NCBI GenBank assembly: GCA_943789305.1
Contig: CALSTP010000001.1
Location: forward strand, 658,178-722,177
Direction: 5' to 3'
Length of the DNA: 64,000 nt
Source of the DNA: an uncultured Flavobacteriaceae bacterium
GTDB lineage: Bacteria > Bacteroidota > Bacteroidia > Flavobacteriales > Flavobacteriaceae
The notes below the pieces were generated by a model. That model worked only from the letters and a program-made list of their open reading frames with translations, searched no databases and was not told the origin of the DNA. The position numbers and the translations under genes were made by a program. Shown in pieces: positions 19,423-31,335 of the stretch (position 1 is the stretch's first letter; each line of letters begins with the position of its first letter).

Positions 19423-22400
19423 ATGAGACTCACCCAAGAAAATAAAATCACATTTTTAGCATTAGTTTTTTTGGCAACCTCATTTTCATCTCTTTGGTCT
19501 CAACTAGGAGTAAATAAAGTTCCATCCACAGAATCTTCTTATTATTATGCCTCGGATAATTTTGCTCAAGCAAATTTATATTTAAATTTAGTAGATTTTT
19601 ACCCAAGTCTTAGATCGAATACTACAGAAGCTAGTTTTTATAAGATTTCAACAGATTTGAGATTGAATCGGCCGGGTTCCGAAAAAAAATTATCTGCTTT
19701 CATGATCGATAACCCAACAAATTATTTGACAGAAACAGCCTATTATGATTTAGCGTCTTATTACTTTTTGAATGGTAAATATACATATGCCCTTAAATGG
19801 TTCAGTAAAATTAAAGACACCGACGTTGCTTCTGCCAAAAGAAATGAATATTACTTTAATAAAGCTTACACTCTTTTTACAATCAAAAGATTTAAGGAAG
19901 CAGAGAAGTTGTTTCAAAAAATTGAAAGTGTACCGAAGTACCAATACGACGTAAGTTATTACCTGGGATATATTGGTTATCAGCTTGATGATTACGATGC
20001 AGCTGTTGAAAATTTCAATAAAATTACAATTCAAAAGGGTGACACAACAGTAGGTTATTTTCAAGCAGACATGAATTTTAATCTAGGTCGTTTTGAAAAA
20101 GCAATTGCCTTGGCAAGAAAAAGTTTGACTAACGCAAACGAAAAACAAACCTCTGAGCTTTCAAAGATTATCGGTGAAAGCTATTTTAACTTAAAAGATT
20201 ATCGATCTGCACTTCCTTATTTAGAAGCTTATAAAGGGAAAAAGGGAAAATGGTCTAATACTGATTTTTATCAATTGGGTTACACTCATTATCGACTAGG
20301 TGAGTATGATAATGCCATTATGCAATTCAATAAAATTATTTCTGGAAATGATGCCGTTACCCAAAATGCATATTATCATTTAGCAGATTGTTATCTCAAA
20401 ACCAATAAAAAAACGGAGGCACTTAATGCTTTTAAAAGCGCTTCTGCATTTAAGTTTGATCTTTTAATAACAGAAGATGCTTTTTTGAACTATGCACGGC
20501 TGAGTTACGAAATCGGAAATGCTTACGAAAATACCTCCTTATTATTATCCTCATTTTTAGAAAAATTCCCCAAAAATAATGCAGTATCCGAAATTGAGAA
20601 ACTATTGATTGATTCTTATGTAAACTCAAGAAATTATGACGGTGCTTTGATAATTTTAGAGAAAAATGCAGGAAGTCAGTATGATGGAGCATTACAGAAG
20701 TTGAATTATATGAAAGCAATAGCTTTATTTCAAAACGGAGCTTTTGAGGAGTCTATTGCTTTTTTTGAACGATCCTTAAAAAAGAAAATTGACCCAACCA
20801 TTGAAGCTAATTGTTTGTATTGGTCAGCATTAGCAAAGTATGAAATCAATAATTTTAAAGAGGTTATTTCGGGTTTAAAATTTTTTAATAGACATCCTTT
20901 TGCTCAAAAAGTCAATGGTTTTGAAACATTGAATTATCATATGGCATATGCATATTTCAAATTAAAAAATTACGAAGCTGCACGCAATACTTTTGAACAG
21001 TATTTAAAACAATCAAACCCTAATCCTTCCTACAAACGAGATGCATTTTTGCGAATGGGAGATAGTGATTTTGTACTGGGAAACTATTGGCCAGCTATGG
21101 AATCTTATGAAAAAGCCATTCAGCTAAACATACAAAAAGGTATGTATGCATTGTATCAAAAAGCATTGAGTTACGGCTTTGTTGATCGAAACCTCAAGAA
21201 AATTGAGGCTTTAAATCGATTAATTGCAGATTATCCAAAGACCTCTTTGTTGGATGACACTTATTTTGAATTGGCTTTAGCATACACAAGAGAAAAAAAC
21301 ATTAATCAGGCTCTTGTAACCTATGATTTTTTAATCAACAATTTCCCTGAAAGTCCATACCGTTCTCGTGCTTTTTTAAATAAGGGTTTGATTTTATATA
21401 ACTCAGAATCACTTGAAGAATCCATGGAGGTTTTAAAAAAATTGGTTCTGGAGTATCCAAATGAGGAAGTAGTGCAACAAGCATTAAAAACCGCTAAAGA
21501 AATTTCAATAGACCTAGCAACTGTGGATGTTTTTGCTTCTTGGGTAAAACAGTTGGAAGGAGTTACAGTTGAAGAAAACGAATTAGAACAAGCTTCTTTT
21601 AGATCTGCCGAACGATTGTTCAATGAAAACAAGAAAAAAGCAGCTTTAAAAGCATTCTCCTCTTATCTAAAAGAATATCCAAACGGATCCAACCAGCTAC
21701 AAGCTCAGTTTTTATGCGCTGAACTTTATTTTCAGGATGGTAAATGGGAATCGGCAGTAGAGCATTACAAGCAGGTATTAGAGCAACCCACAAACGAGTA
21801 TTCAGAGCAATCCTTAGTTCGAATAACTCAGGCTATGGTAAACAATGAATTGGCGCTATCCGCACTTCCTTATTGGAAAAACTTGGAAAAAATTGCTCAA
21901 TTCGACGAAAACAAACGCTATGCGTTATTCAATTTAATGCAACTTTATCATGAGCAAGAACAATTTTTGGAAGCAATTGCTTATGCCCAAAAAGTACTTT
22001 TATTAAATGCTCTAGCCCCAAAAATTAAGTGGGATGCTTATCGAGTTTTAGCTCAATCAGCAGTAGCTATCAAGGACATTAAAAAAGCCTCAGAAGCTTA
22101 TGCTGTTCTTGAAAATGCTCCAGACACTTCTTTAGCTGTTGAGGCGTTATACTTCAATGCAAAACAAAAACATCTGATCTATGACTATAAGGGATCGAAT
22201 CAATTGATCGAGAAAATAGCTAAAGATTTTGGTAATTTTCCTGAATGGAATGCCAAAAGCTTGTTGTTGATGTCTCAAAATTTTTATCAATTAGACGATG
22301 CTTTTCAAGCTTCTTTTATTTTGGAATCGATTCTCACCAACTTTAAGCAGTTTCCTGAAATTATAGAACAAGCTCAATCCGATTTGGATAACATAAAGAC

Positions 22401-22458
22401 AATAGAAGCTCAGAACAATTCATCTATTAAAGTGAAAGAAGAAAATGAAAAAAACTAA
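19423..22458 (+). CDS. large tetratricopeptide repeat protein
   Basis: Many TPR-like units (ALKWFSKIKDT, AVENFNKITIQKGD, AYAYFKLKNYEAARNTFEQYLKQ). Probable ATG at 19423, downstream of the TTG at 19414. Confidence 0.85.
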   Translation: MRLTQENKITFLALVFLATSFSSLWSQLGVNKVPSTESSYYYASDNFAQANLYLNLVDFYPSLRSNTTEASFYKISTDLRLNRPGSEKKLSAFMIDNPTNYLTETAYYDLASYYFLNGKYTYALKWFSKIKDTDVASAKRNEYYFNKAYTLFTIKRFKEAEKLFQKIESVPKYQYDVSYYLGYIGYQLDDYDAAVENFNKITIQKGDTTVGYFQADMNFNLGRFEKAIALARKSLTNANEKQTSELSKIIGESYFNLKDYRSALPYLEAYKGKKGKWSNTDFYQLGYTHYRLGEYDNAIMQFNKIISGNDAVTQNAYYHLADCYLKTNKKTEALNAFKSASAFKFDLLITEDAFLNYARLSYEIGNAYENTSLLLSSFLEKFPKNNAVSEIEKLLIDSYVNSRNYDGALIILEKNAGSQYDGALQKLNYMKAIALFQNGAFEESIAFFERSLKKKIDPTIEANCLYWSALAKYEINNFKEVISGLKFFNRHPFAQKVNGFETLNYHMAYAYFKLKNYEAARNTFEQYLKQSNPNPSYKRDAFLRMGDSDFVLGNYWPAMESYEKAIQLNIQKGMYALYQKALSYGFVDRNLKKIEALNRLIADYPKTSLLDDTYFELALAYTREKNINQALVTYDFLINNFPESPYRSRAFLNKGLILYNSESLEESMEVLKKLVLEYPNEEVVQQALKTAKEISIDLATVDVFASWVKQLEGVTVEENELEQASFRSAERLFNENKKKAALKAFSSYLKEYPNGSNQLQAQFLCAELYFQDGKWESAVEHYKQVLEQPTNEYSEQSLVRITQAMVNNELALSALPYWKNLEKIAQFDENKRYALFNLMQLYHEQEQFLEAIAYAQKVLLLNALAPKIKWDAYRVLAQSAVAIKDIKKASEAYAVLENAPDTSLAVEALYFNAKQKHLIYDYKGSNQLIEKIAKDFGNFPEWNAKSLLLMSQNFYQLDDAFQASFILESILTNFKQFPEIIEQAQSDLDNIKTIEAQNNSSIKVKEENEKN

Positions 22459-24199
22459 AAAATATCTCAGGATCTGTCTTTGGGTTGGGTTGCTTTCTAG
22501 TTTCACTATTATCTATGGTCAAGAGAAAGAAAATGATTTAAGTATTCAGGAAGTAACAGTTATCAAGTCATATACTCCTAGTTTGTCAGAGGTTTTTAAA
22601 ATAAGAGAACAGCCAAGAGTTATCGATTCAATTGGAAAAGAAAAAAGTACTGTTCGTTATTCAATTTTTTCTGTTCCTGTGGCCTCAACTTTTATCCCAT
22701 CAAAGGGTTCCGCAAGAGTATTACAAAAAAAGAAAACTACACCTAAGTACAATGCAACAGTAAGTTCTGCTTTTGGAAATTTCAATAATCTTTTGTTGGA
22801 TCATTCTGCTCAAATTGATTTAGATCGCCGTCAAAAGGTAAATTGGCTCATGCGTTTCAATGGTTTTTTTAAAGATTTACCTGACCAAGAACTAACTACG
22901 CAGCAAAATACCACCTTAATTCATTTGGGATATCAACACGATTCTAATACGATTGCGTCAAGTTCTCAATTGTCCTTTAGAAATCATTCATTCAACCTTT
23001 ATGGGACACAAGACCCTATTGAAGATGATCTTGTTTTACGTTTTTTAGACCCCAAGCAACAAATCAATTATTTGTCTTTTAAATCACAATGGCAATGGTT
23101 CAATATTATTTTAAAGAAAGCAGATATTACTGCCCATTTGACTACAGATAGTTTTAACACCAATGAACTGCAGTTAGAACTCAATACAAAATTTCAATTA
23201 CCAATAGGATCTTTTTTTGTAAATGCTATTCCGTCGGTACGATATATTAACAATCAATTTGCTTCAGATTATTTATTGAATACCCCTTCAGCTTTTGCAT
23301 CAGGCATTTCTCAAATGGAACTCTCTGTAAGCTCGGGTAAGAATCGTTTTAAATTTAAAATCGGAGCCACAGCTGTTTATGGATTTGGAGACGATTTTGA
23401 GAATCAAAATATCTTTGTTCTTCCTGTTCTCGATTTATCCTTCAAACCTAAGAATGGAAATTTCACTCCTTTTCTGAAGGTGTTTGGCGAATTAAATCAG
23501 AACAGTTTCAGAAGCTTCTCAGACGAAAATCCCTATACTGCGCCTGCAATAGTTTTGAAAAACACCAAAATACCTTACGCATTTCAATTGGGAACCCGCA
23601 CAAAACTTCTTGCAGGATGGGAATTTACAATGAATGCTTATTATCAAAAGTCGGAAAATACTCCGCTTTTCAGAAGTTTTGGTATAGATAATCCCAACAC
23701 TGACTTCACGGCTTTTCGTTATGGAAACACTTTTGAGGTGATTTATAAAGAAATAGAGACCTTTGGTTTTGATGCTTCGGTAATGGCAGCTTTCAAAAAT
23801 GGTGGTTCTTTATCTCTTCAGGCACATTGGAGAGATTATTCTCTTGCAGATAAAACAGAACCATTAAACCTGCCAGGACTTCAATTCAAATTTAAAACAA
23901 ACCTCAAAATGTGGGATAAATTTTTTCTGCAAACAAATATTATTTTCTGGGGAGCTCGGGAAAATTCATTTCAAGAAATTTTAAATAACCAGACACTATC
24001 TGCACCTAGAAAAATTGCAGAACTACCATCTTTTGTTGATGCGGAGCTTAAATTAACCTATCAATTGAGTAATCGATGGGATGTGTATTGTAAAGTAGAA
24101 AATGTTTTCAATGCAAAACAATTTCATTGGGCCAATTATCAAGTTTACGGTACAAGACTACTTACAGGAATACGCTATAATTTTGATTTAAATTTTTAA
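22445..24199 (+). CDS. TonB-dependent-receptor-like outer membrane beta-barrel
   Basis: Signal peptide; C-terminal barrel WDVYCKVENVFNAKQFHWANYQVYGTRLLTGIRYNFDLNF; overlaps the TPR gene by 14 nt. Confidence 0.75.
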   Translation: MKKTKKYLRICLWVGLLSSFTIIYGQEKENDLSIQEVTVIKSYTPSLSEVFKIREQPRVIDSIGKEKSTVRYSIFSVPVASTFIPSKGSARVLQKKKTTPKYNATVSSAFGNFNNLLLDHSAQIDLDRRQKVNWLMRFNGFFKDLPDQELTTQQNTTLIHLGYQHDSNTIASSSQLSFRNHSFNLYGTQDPIEDDLVLRFLDPKQQINYLSFKSQWQWFNIILKKADITAHLTTDSFNTNELQLELNTKFQLPIGSFFVNAIPSVRYINNQFASDYLLNTPSAFASGISQMELSVSSGKNRFKFKIGATAVYGFGDDFENQNIFVLPVLDLSFKPKNGNFTPFLKVFGELNQNSFRSFSDENPYTAPAIVLKNTKIPYAFQLGTRTKLLAGWEFTMNAYYQKSENTPLFRSFGIDNPNTDFTAFRYGNTFEVIYKEIETFGFDASVMAAFKNGGSLSLQAHWRDYSLADKTEPLNLPGLQFKFKTNLKMWDKFFLQTNIIFWGARENSFQEILNNQTLSAPRKIAELPSFVDAELKLTYQLSNRWDVYCKVENVFNAKQFHWANYQVYGTRLLTGIRYNFDLNF

Positions 24200-24351
24200 G
24201 AGATTATCTAATTTCACATTTTTTTCAGACATTGTGTGTCTATTTCAGTTGATTTTTCGTGTAATACAAAGTCAATTAAATGGAACAACAAGTATGTTGT
24301 GTGAAAATCCCTTAATTGAATTTAAATTATATAAAGAAATTAAATCTCTTT

Positions 24352-24579
24352 ATGAATAACTCTGAAAGGAACCAAGCTCAAATTAATGTAGGATAACAAA
24401 TTCAATTTCTTCACAAGAAAAACAATTTAACTCAAGCAAATTTGGCCCATCTTTCTGATATGGAAGAAAGTGCACTTCAACGAATCGAAGCTGGGAGAAC
24501 AAATCCAACAATCAATACCTTATTCAAAATTTCTAAAGCTTTAAAAGTAGAGTTTAAAGATTTGTTTGAAAATTTCTAA
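24352..24579 (+). pseudogene. XRE/Cro-C1-type HTH regulator interrupted by one in-frame TAA (24394-24396)
   Basis: One frame reads MNNSERNQAQINVG*QIQFLHKKNNLTQANLAHLSDMEESALQRIEAGRTNPTINTLFKISKALKVEFKDLFENF*; the post-stop part is a textbook HTH_XRE domain. Confidence 0.7.
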
Positions 24580-24640
24580 ATATACAACCTTGACAACCTC
24601 TTCGTTTTAGTTTACATTTGTTCCTATAATTTTTTTACAA

Positions 24641-26272
24641 ATGAAAAAAGCTTTAACACTACTATTCAGTTTTATTTTATTTCTTTCATGTCAGTCCCCA
24701 GAAGCGGATTTAATTATTCATAACGCAAAAATTTATACAATAAATAAAAAATTTGACATTGCTACTGCTGTGGCGGTTAAAAACGGTGTTTTTATTGCAA
24801 TTGGCGGCGATGAATTATTGAATCAATATAGTTCTAAAAATACTGTTGACCTCAAGGGTTTTCCTGTGTATCCTGGTTTTATTGATGCTCATTGTCACTT
24901 TTATAATTTTGGTTTATTACAGCAGCAGCTGGATTTGAGCGGGACTGTTAGTTTTGATGAAGTTATTGAAAGAATCAGTATGTATTCCCAATCAAACCCA
25001 GGGGTTCCAATTTTGGGTCAGGGTTGGGATCAAAATGATTGGGAAGTTAAAACTTATCCTACAAAAGATAAATTGGATGAACTTTTCTCTGATCGAATAA
25101 TAGCCCTGAAACGTGTAGATGGACATGCACTTCTTGTAAATCAATTTACTTTGGATTTAGCAGGCATTAACCAAAGTACGAAAGTTGAAGGAGGTGTTGT
25201 TGTTCGAGAGAATGGAATTTTGACTGGAGTTTTGATTGATAATGCGATGGATCAAGTTTATGCTGCATTACCAAAGCCTTCTGTAGAACAACAAACTCAA
25301 GCATTATTAGCCGCTGAAAAAATTTGTTTTCAAAATGGGTTGACAACTGTAGATGATGCAGGGCTTAACAAGGAACAATTACAATTGATTGATAGTTTAC
25401 AAAAAAAAGGAGTTCTTGATATTCGAGTATATGGAATGATTAGTAATACACCTGACAACTTGGAGTATTACTTAGAGAAAGGTCCACAACAAACTCCATA
25501 TTTAAATGTTCGCTCCGTAAAAGTATATGCCGATGGTGCATTGGGGAGCAGGGGAGCTGCTTTGAAAAATGACTATTCTGATGATAGAGGGAACAGAGGT
25601 TCATTTGTAACTTCAGTTGAAGAAATAGAAAAACTGGCTTTTGTTTTAGCAAAAAAAGGATTTCAAATGAATACACATGCCATTGGGGATGCAGCAAATC
25701 ATGAGGTACTTGAAGCTTATAAAAAAGCATTAACTGTTGATCCAGATCCCCGATGGAGGATAGAACATGCTCAAGTAGTTTCTAGAAAGGATAGAGAAGC
25801 TTTTGGGAGTAAGATTATCCCGTCAATTCAGCCAACTCACGCAACAAGTGATATGTTTTGGGCTGACGAACGATTGGGAGAAAAACGAATTCAAACTGCA
25901 TATGCTTATAAAAGTTTATTGGATTGGTCAGGGAAAGTTGTTTTGGGGACTGATTTCCCAGTAGAACATGTAAGTCCTTTAAAGACCTTTTATGCTGCGG
26001 TTGCTAGGACTGCAGAGAATCAACTTCCAGAAGGTGGTTTTCAAATGGACGAGGCACTGACCAGAATGGAGGCATTAAAAGGAATGACTATTTGGGCGGC
26101 TTTTGCAAATTTTGAAGACAAAATAAAAGGAAGTATTGAAGTCGGGAAAATGGCTGACATGGTTATTTTACAAAAAGACATCATGGACATTAAAATTGAT
26201 GCAGTTCCAAGAATAAAAGTTGTTGCTACTATTTTAAATGGAGACATCGTTTATCAAAAAACCAATTATTAA
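24641..26272 (+). CDS. amidohydrolase family lipoprotein (YtcJ-like)
   Basis: Lipobox LFLSCQS; DLIIHNAKIYTINKKFD, GFIDAHCHFYNFG, VVLGTDFPVEHVSPLKTFYAAV. Confidence 0.88.
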   Translation: MKKALTLLFSFILFLSCQSPEADLIIHNAKIYTINKKFDIATAVAVKNGVFIAIGGDELLNQYSSKNTVDLKGFPVYPGFIDAHCHFYNFGLLQQQLDLSGTVSFDEVIERISMYSQSNPGVPILGQGWDQNDWEVKTYPTKDKLDELFSDRIIALKRVDGHALLVNQFTLDLAGINQSTKVEGGVVVRENGILTGVLIDNAMDQVYAALPKPSVEQQTQALLAAEKICFQNGLTTVDDAGLNKEQLQLIDSLQKKGVLDIRVYGMISNTPDNLEYYLEKGPQQTPYLNVRSVKVYADGALGSRGAALKNDYSDDRGNRGSFVTSVEEIEKLAFVLAKKGFQMNTHAIGDAANHEVLEAYKKALTVDPDPRWRIEHAQVVSRKDREAFGSKIIPSIQPTHATSDMFWADERLGEKRIQTAYAYKSLLDWSGKVVLGTDFPVEHVSPLKTFYAAVARTAENQLPEGGFQMDEALTRMEALKGMTIWAAFANFEDKIKGSIEVGKMADMVILQKDIMDIKIDAVPRIKVVATILNGDIVYQKTNY

Positions 26273-26425
26273 GGAATTAAAATTCTTAGGAATTTGGTTC
26301 TAAAATTAAACTATAAATTTATTTTTTACATTTAATACAGGATTTTGATTAAAAATATTAATCAAAAATAAATTTAAGGTTTAAATAAATTAATTTTAAG
26401 TTACATTTGCTTAAAATTAATAATT

Positions 26426-28090
26426 ATGTGTGGTATTGTTTGTGCCTTTGAATTGAAACAACCTTCTGAAGAACTCCGTACTCAGGTTTTAAATATGTCT
26501 AAAAACATACGTCATCGGGGACCCGATTGGAGTGGTATATTTTCTAATGATAAAACCGTAATGGCTCATGAACGTCTTGCTATTGTTGATCCTACCTCAG
26601 GGAATCAGCCATTGTTTAGTACCGATGGACGTTATGTTCTTGCTGCAAATGGAGAAATCTACAATCACAAAGATCTTCGTGAACAATTAGAAGGAAAATA
26701 TGAATTTCAAACCGCATCAGATTGCGAAATTATTTTGGCTCTTTACCAAGAAAAAGGACCAAACTTCATAGATGAAATGAATGGTATTTTTGGATTCGCA
26801 TTGTATGATACCCAAAAAGATGAATATTTTGTTTCTCGAGATCACATGGGAATTATTCCTTTGTATATGGGTTGGGATCAAAATGGGACTTTTTATGTTG
26901 CCTCAGAACTTAAGGCACTTGAGGGAGTTTGTACTAAAATTGAGTTGTTCCCTCCAGGTCATTATTTAACTAGTAGTTCAGACGCTCCAATACAATGGTA
27001 TTCTCGGGATTGGATGAATTATGATTCCGTTAAAGAAAATGAGACCAAAATACAAGATCTTCATGATTCATTGGCAGCAGCAGTTCGTCGTCAACTTATG
27101 AGTGATGTGCCCTATGGAGTTTTACTCTCAGGTGGTTTGGACTCATCGGTTACTTCAGCCTTGGCCAAATTGTATGCCTCTAAGAGAATTGAATCAGATG
27201 ATGATCAAGCAGCCTGGTGGCCACAATTGCATTCCTTTGCTGTAGGGCTTGAGGGTTCTCCGGATTTAGAGGCTGCTGCTAAAGTTGCCAAACACATCGA
27301 TACAGTTCATCATGAAGTGAAATTTACGATTCAAGAAGGGTTGGATGCAATTCGAGATGTTGTTTATCACTTAGAAACTTACGACATAACGACTATTCGT
27401 GCTTCAACACCAATGTATCTTATGGCTCGTGCTATCAAAGCTTTAGGAATAAAAATGGTTCTTTCTGGTGAAGGAGCAGATGAATTGTTTGGAGGATATT
27501 TATATTTTCATAAAGCACCTACCGCAAAAGATTTTCATGAGGAAACGGTACGTAAATTAGATAAATTGCATCAATACGATTGTTTGAGAGCAAACAAATC
27601 ATTGGCTTCATGGGGAATCGAAGGCAGAGTACCTTTTTTAGATAAAGAATTCATGGATGTTGCGATGCGCATCAATCCAAAAGACAAAATGATTACCTCC
27701 GACCGCATGGAAAAGTGGGTAATTCGAAAGGCATTTGAGCAATATTTACCAGAAAGTGTAGCTTGGAGACAAAAAGAACAGTTCTCAGACGGTGTAGGTT
27801 ATGATTGGATTGATACTTTGAAAGAAGTTGTTGAAAAGAATGTGTCGGATGAACAAATGCAAAATGCACATTTTAAATTTCCAGTACAAACCCCACAAAA
27901 CAAAGAAGAGTTTTATTATCGATCTATTTTTGAAGAACACTTTCCAAGTGAAACAGCTGCATTAAGCGTTCCATCTGTACCTTCAGTGGCATGTAGTACT
28001 CCAATTGCTTTAGAATGGGATGAGGCGTTTAAAAACATGAATGACCCAAGTGGGAGAGCAGTCGCTAAAGTTCATGATGATGCTTATTAA
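26426..28090 (+). CDS. asnB: asparagine synthase B (glutamine-hydrolysing)
   Basis: MCGIVCAFELK, NIRHRGPDWSG, PYGVLLSGGLDSSVTSALA. Confidence 0.94.
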   Translation: MCGIVCAFELKQPSEELRTQVLNMSKNIRHRGPDWSGIFSNDKTVMAHERLAIVDPTSGNQPLFSTDGRYVLAANGEIYNHKDLREQLEGKYEFQTASDCEIILALYQEKGPNFIDEMNGIFGFALYDTQKDEYFVSRDHMGIIPLYMGWDQNGTFYVASELKALEGVCTKIELFPPGHYLTSSSDAPIQWYSRDWMNYDSVKENETKIQDLHDSLAAAVRRQLMSDVPYGVLLSGGLDSSVTSALAKLYASKRIESDDDQAAWWPQLHSFAVGLEGSPDLEAAAKVAKHIDTVHHEVKFTIQEGLDAIRDVVYHLETYDITTIRASTPMYLMARAIKALGIKMVLSGEGADELFGGYLYFHKAPTAKDFHEETVRKLDKLHQYDCLRANKSLASWGIEGRVPFLDKEFMDVAMRINPKDKMITSDRMEKWVIRKAFEQYLPESVAWRQKEQFSDGVGYDWIDTLKEVVEKNVSDEQMQNAHFKFPVQTPQNKEEFYYRSIFEEHFPSETAALSVPSVPSVACSTPIALEWDEAFKNMNDPSGRAVAKVHDDAY

Positions 28091-28276
28091 AACCCCAGAA
28101 AAATCCTTTCTAAAAATGCTGTTTTTCCCCTTTAATTTTTTATTGAATTAAAGAATGGTTTTTAGGATAAAATGTTAATAACTTCAAGCCTTTAGCAAAA
28201 GTTTTGATTTTAAAAGCTAAGGCTGTTTTCGTATATTTGAAAGTATATAAATCTATATGATTTTAAACTAAACTAA

Positions 28277-30220
<1,944 letters not shown>

Positions 30221-30270
30221 TATCTCGTGAGTAAAGAAATTATACTAAAATTTAAACAAAAAAATAAATT

Positions 30271-31203
30271 ATGAAAGTAACCATAGTAGGAGCTGGGAAT
30301 GTAGGTGCATCATGTGCAGAATACATCGCTGTCAAAAGAATAGCTAGCGAGGTAGTGCTGTTGGATATCAAAGAAGGATTCGCAGAAGGCAAGGCTCTTG
30401 ACCTAACCCAAACAGCAACTACTCTAGGATTCAATACTCGAATCACAGGGGTAACCAATGACTATTCCAAAACTTTAAGTAGTGACGTAGTTGTTATTAC
30501 CTCTGGAATACCTAGAAAACCAGGAATGACTCGTGAAGAGTTGATAGGTATAAATGCTGGAATAGTAAAATCAGTTGCAGAAAGTATATTAGAACATTCA
30601 CCTGAAGCAATTATTGTTGTAGTTTCTAACCCAATGGACACTATGACCTATTTAGCCCTTAAAGAAACAGGGCTTCCCAAAAACCGAATCATTGGTATGG
30701 GTGGGGCACTCGATAGTTCAAGGTTCAAAACTTATTTATCAAAAGCTCTCGACAAACCTGCAAATGACATTCAGGGAATGGTTATTGGGGGTCATGGAGA
30801 TACCACAATGATTCCTCTTACACGTTTAGCAAGTTATAATGGTACTCCAGTTAGTCAACATTTATCTTTAGAAGAATTAGATGAAGTGGCAGCAGCAACG
30901 ATGGTTGGAGGTGCCACACTAACCAAGCTTTTAGGGACATCTGCATGGTATGCACCTGGAGCTTCTGTAGCATATCTAGTAGACAGCATAATAAATGATC
31001 AAAAAAGAATGATACCTTGTTCGGTTTATCTTGAAGGTGAATATGGTGAAAGTGATATTTGTATTGGTGTTCCCTGTATTGTGGGAAAAGATGGAGTTGA
31101 AGAAATCTTAGATGTTCACTTGGATGAAAAAGAACAAGAAAAATTCAAAAAAAGTGCCGCAGCTGTTCGTACAATGAACGAAGCTTTATCCAGTAATTTA
31201 TAA
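30271..31203 (+). CDS. mdh: malate dehydrogenase
   Basis: MKVTIVGAGNVGASCAEYIA, VTSGIPRKPGMTREELIGINAGIV, VIGGHGDTTMIPLTRLA. Confidence 0.93.
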   Translation: MKVTIVGAGNVGASCAEYIAVKRIASEVVLLDIKEGFAEGKALDLTQTATTLGFNTRITGVTNDYSKTLSSDVVVITSGIPRKPGMTREELIGINAGIVKSVAESILEHSPEAIIVVVSNPMDTMTYLALKETGLPKNRIIGMGGALDSSRFKTYLSKALDKPANDIQGMVIGGHGDTTMIPLTRLASYNGTPVSQHLSLEELDEVAAATMVGGATLTKLLGTSAWYAPGASVAYLVDSIINDQKRMIPCSVYLEGEYGESDICIGVPCIVGKDGVEEILDVHLDEKEQEKFKKSAAAVRTMNEALSSNL

Positions 31204-31228
31204 AAAACAAGATGAAAATCATCAAAAA

Positions 31229-31250
31229 CCGCCGCTCAGGCGGTTTTTTT
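31229..31250 (+). terminator. Rho-independent terminator downstream of mdh
   Basis: CCGCC-GCTCA-GGCGG followed by seven T. Confidence 0.88.
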
Positions 31251-31335
31251 GTGTACAAAACAACCTCATAAAGTTGTTAAATCTAGGCTTATATTTTATA
31301 TTTGCTCGCCTTTAACACGCTTAAAAATCAAACTA

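Noticed and set aside
19750-20064. 104-aa minus-strand ORF inside the TPR gene
   Set aside because: Antisense shadow ORF in an AT-rich coding region.
31249-31335. N-terminal extension of SecDF in the ORF track
   Set aside because: Starts at a TTG in the tail of the mdh terminator; promoter at 31297 and ATG at 31336 fit better.
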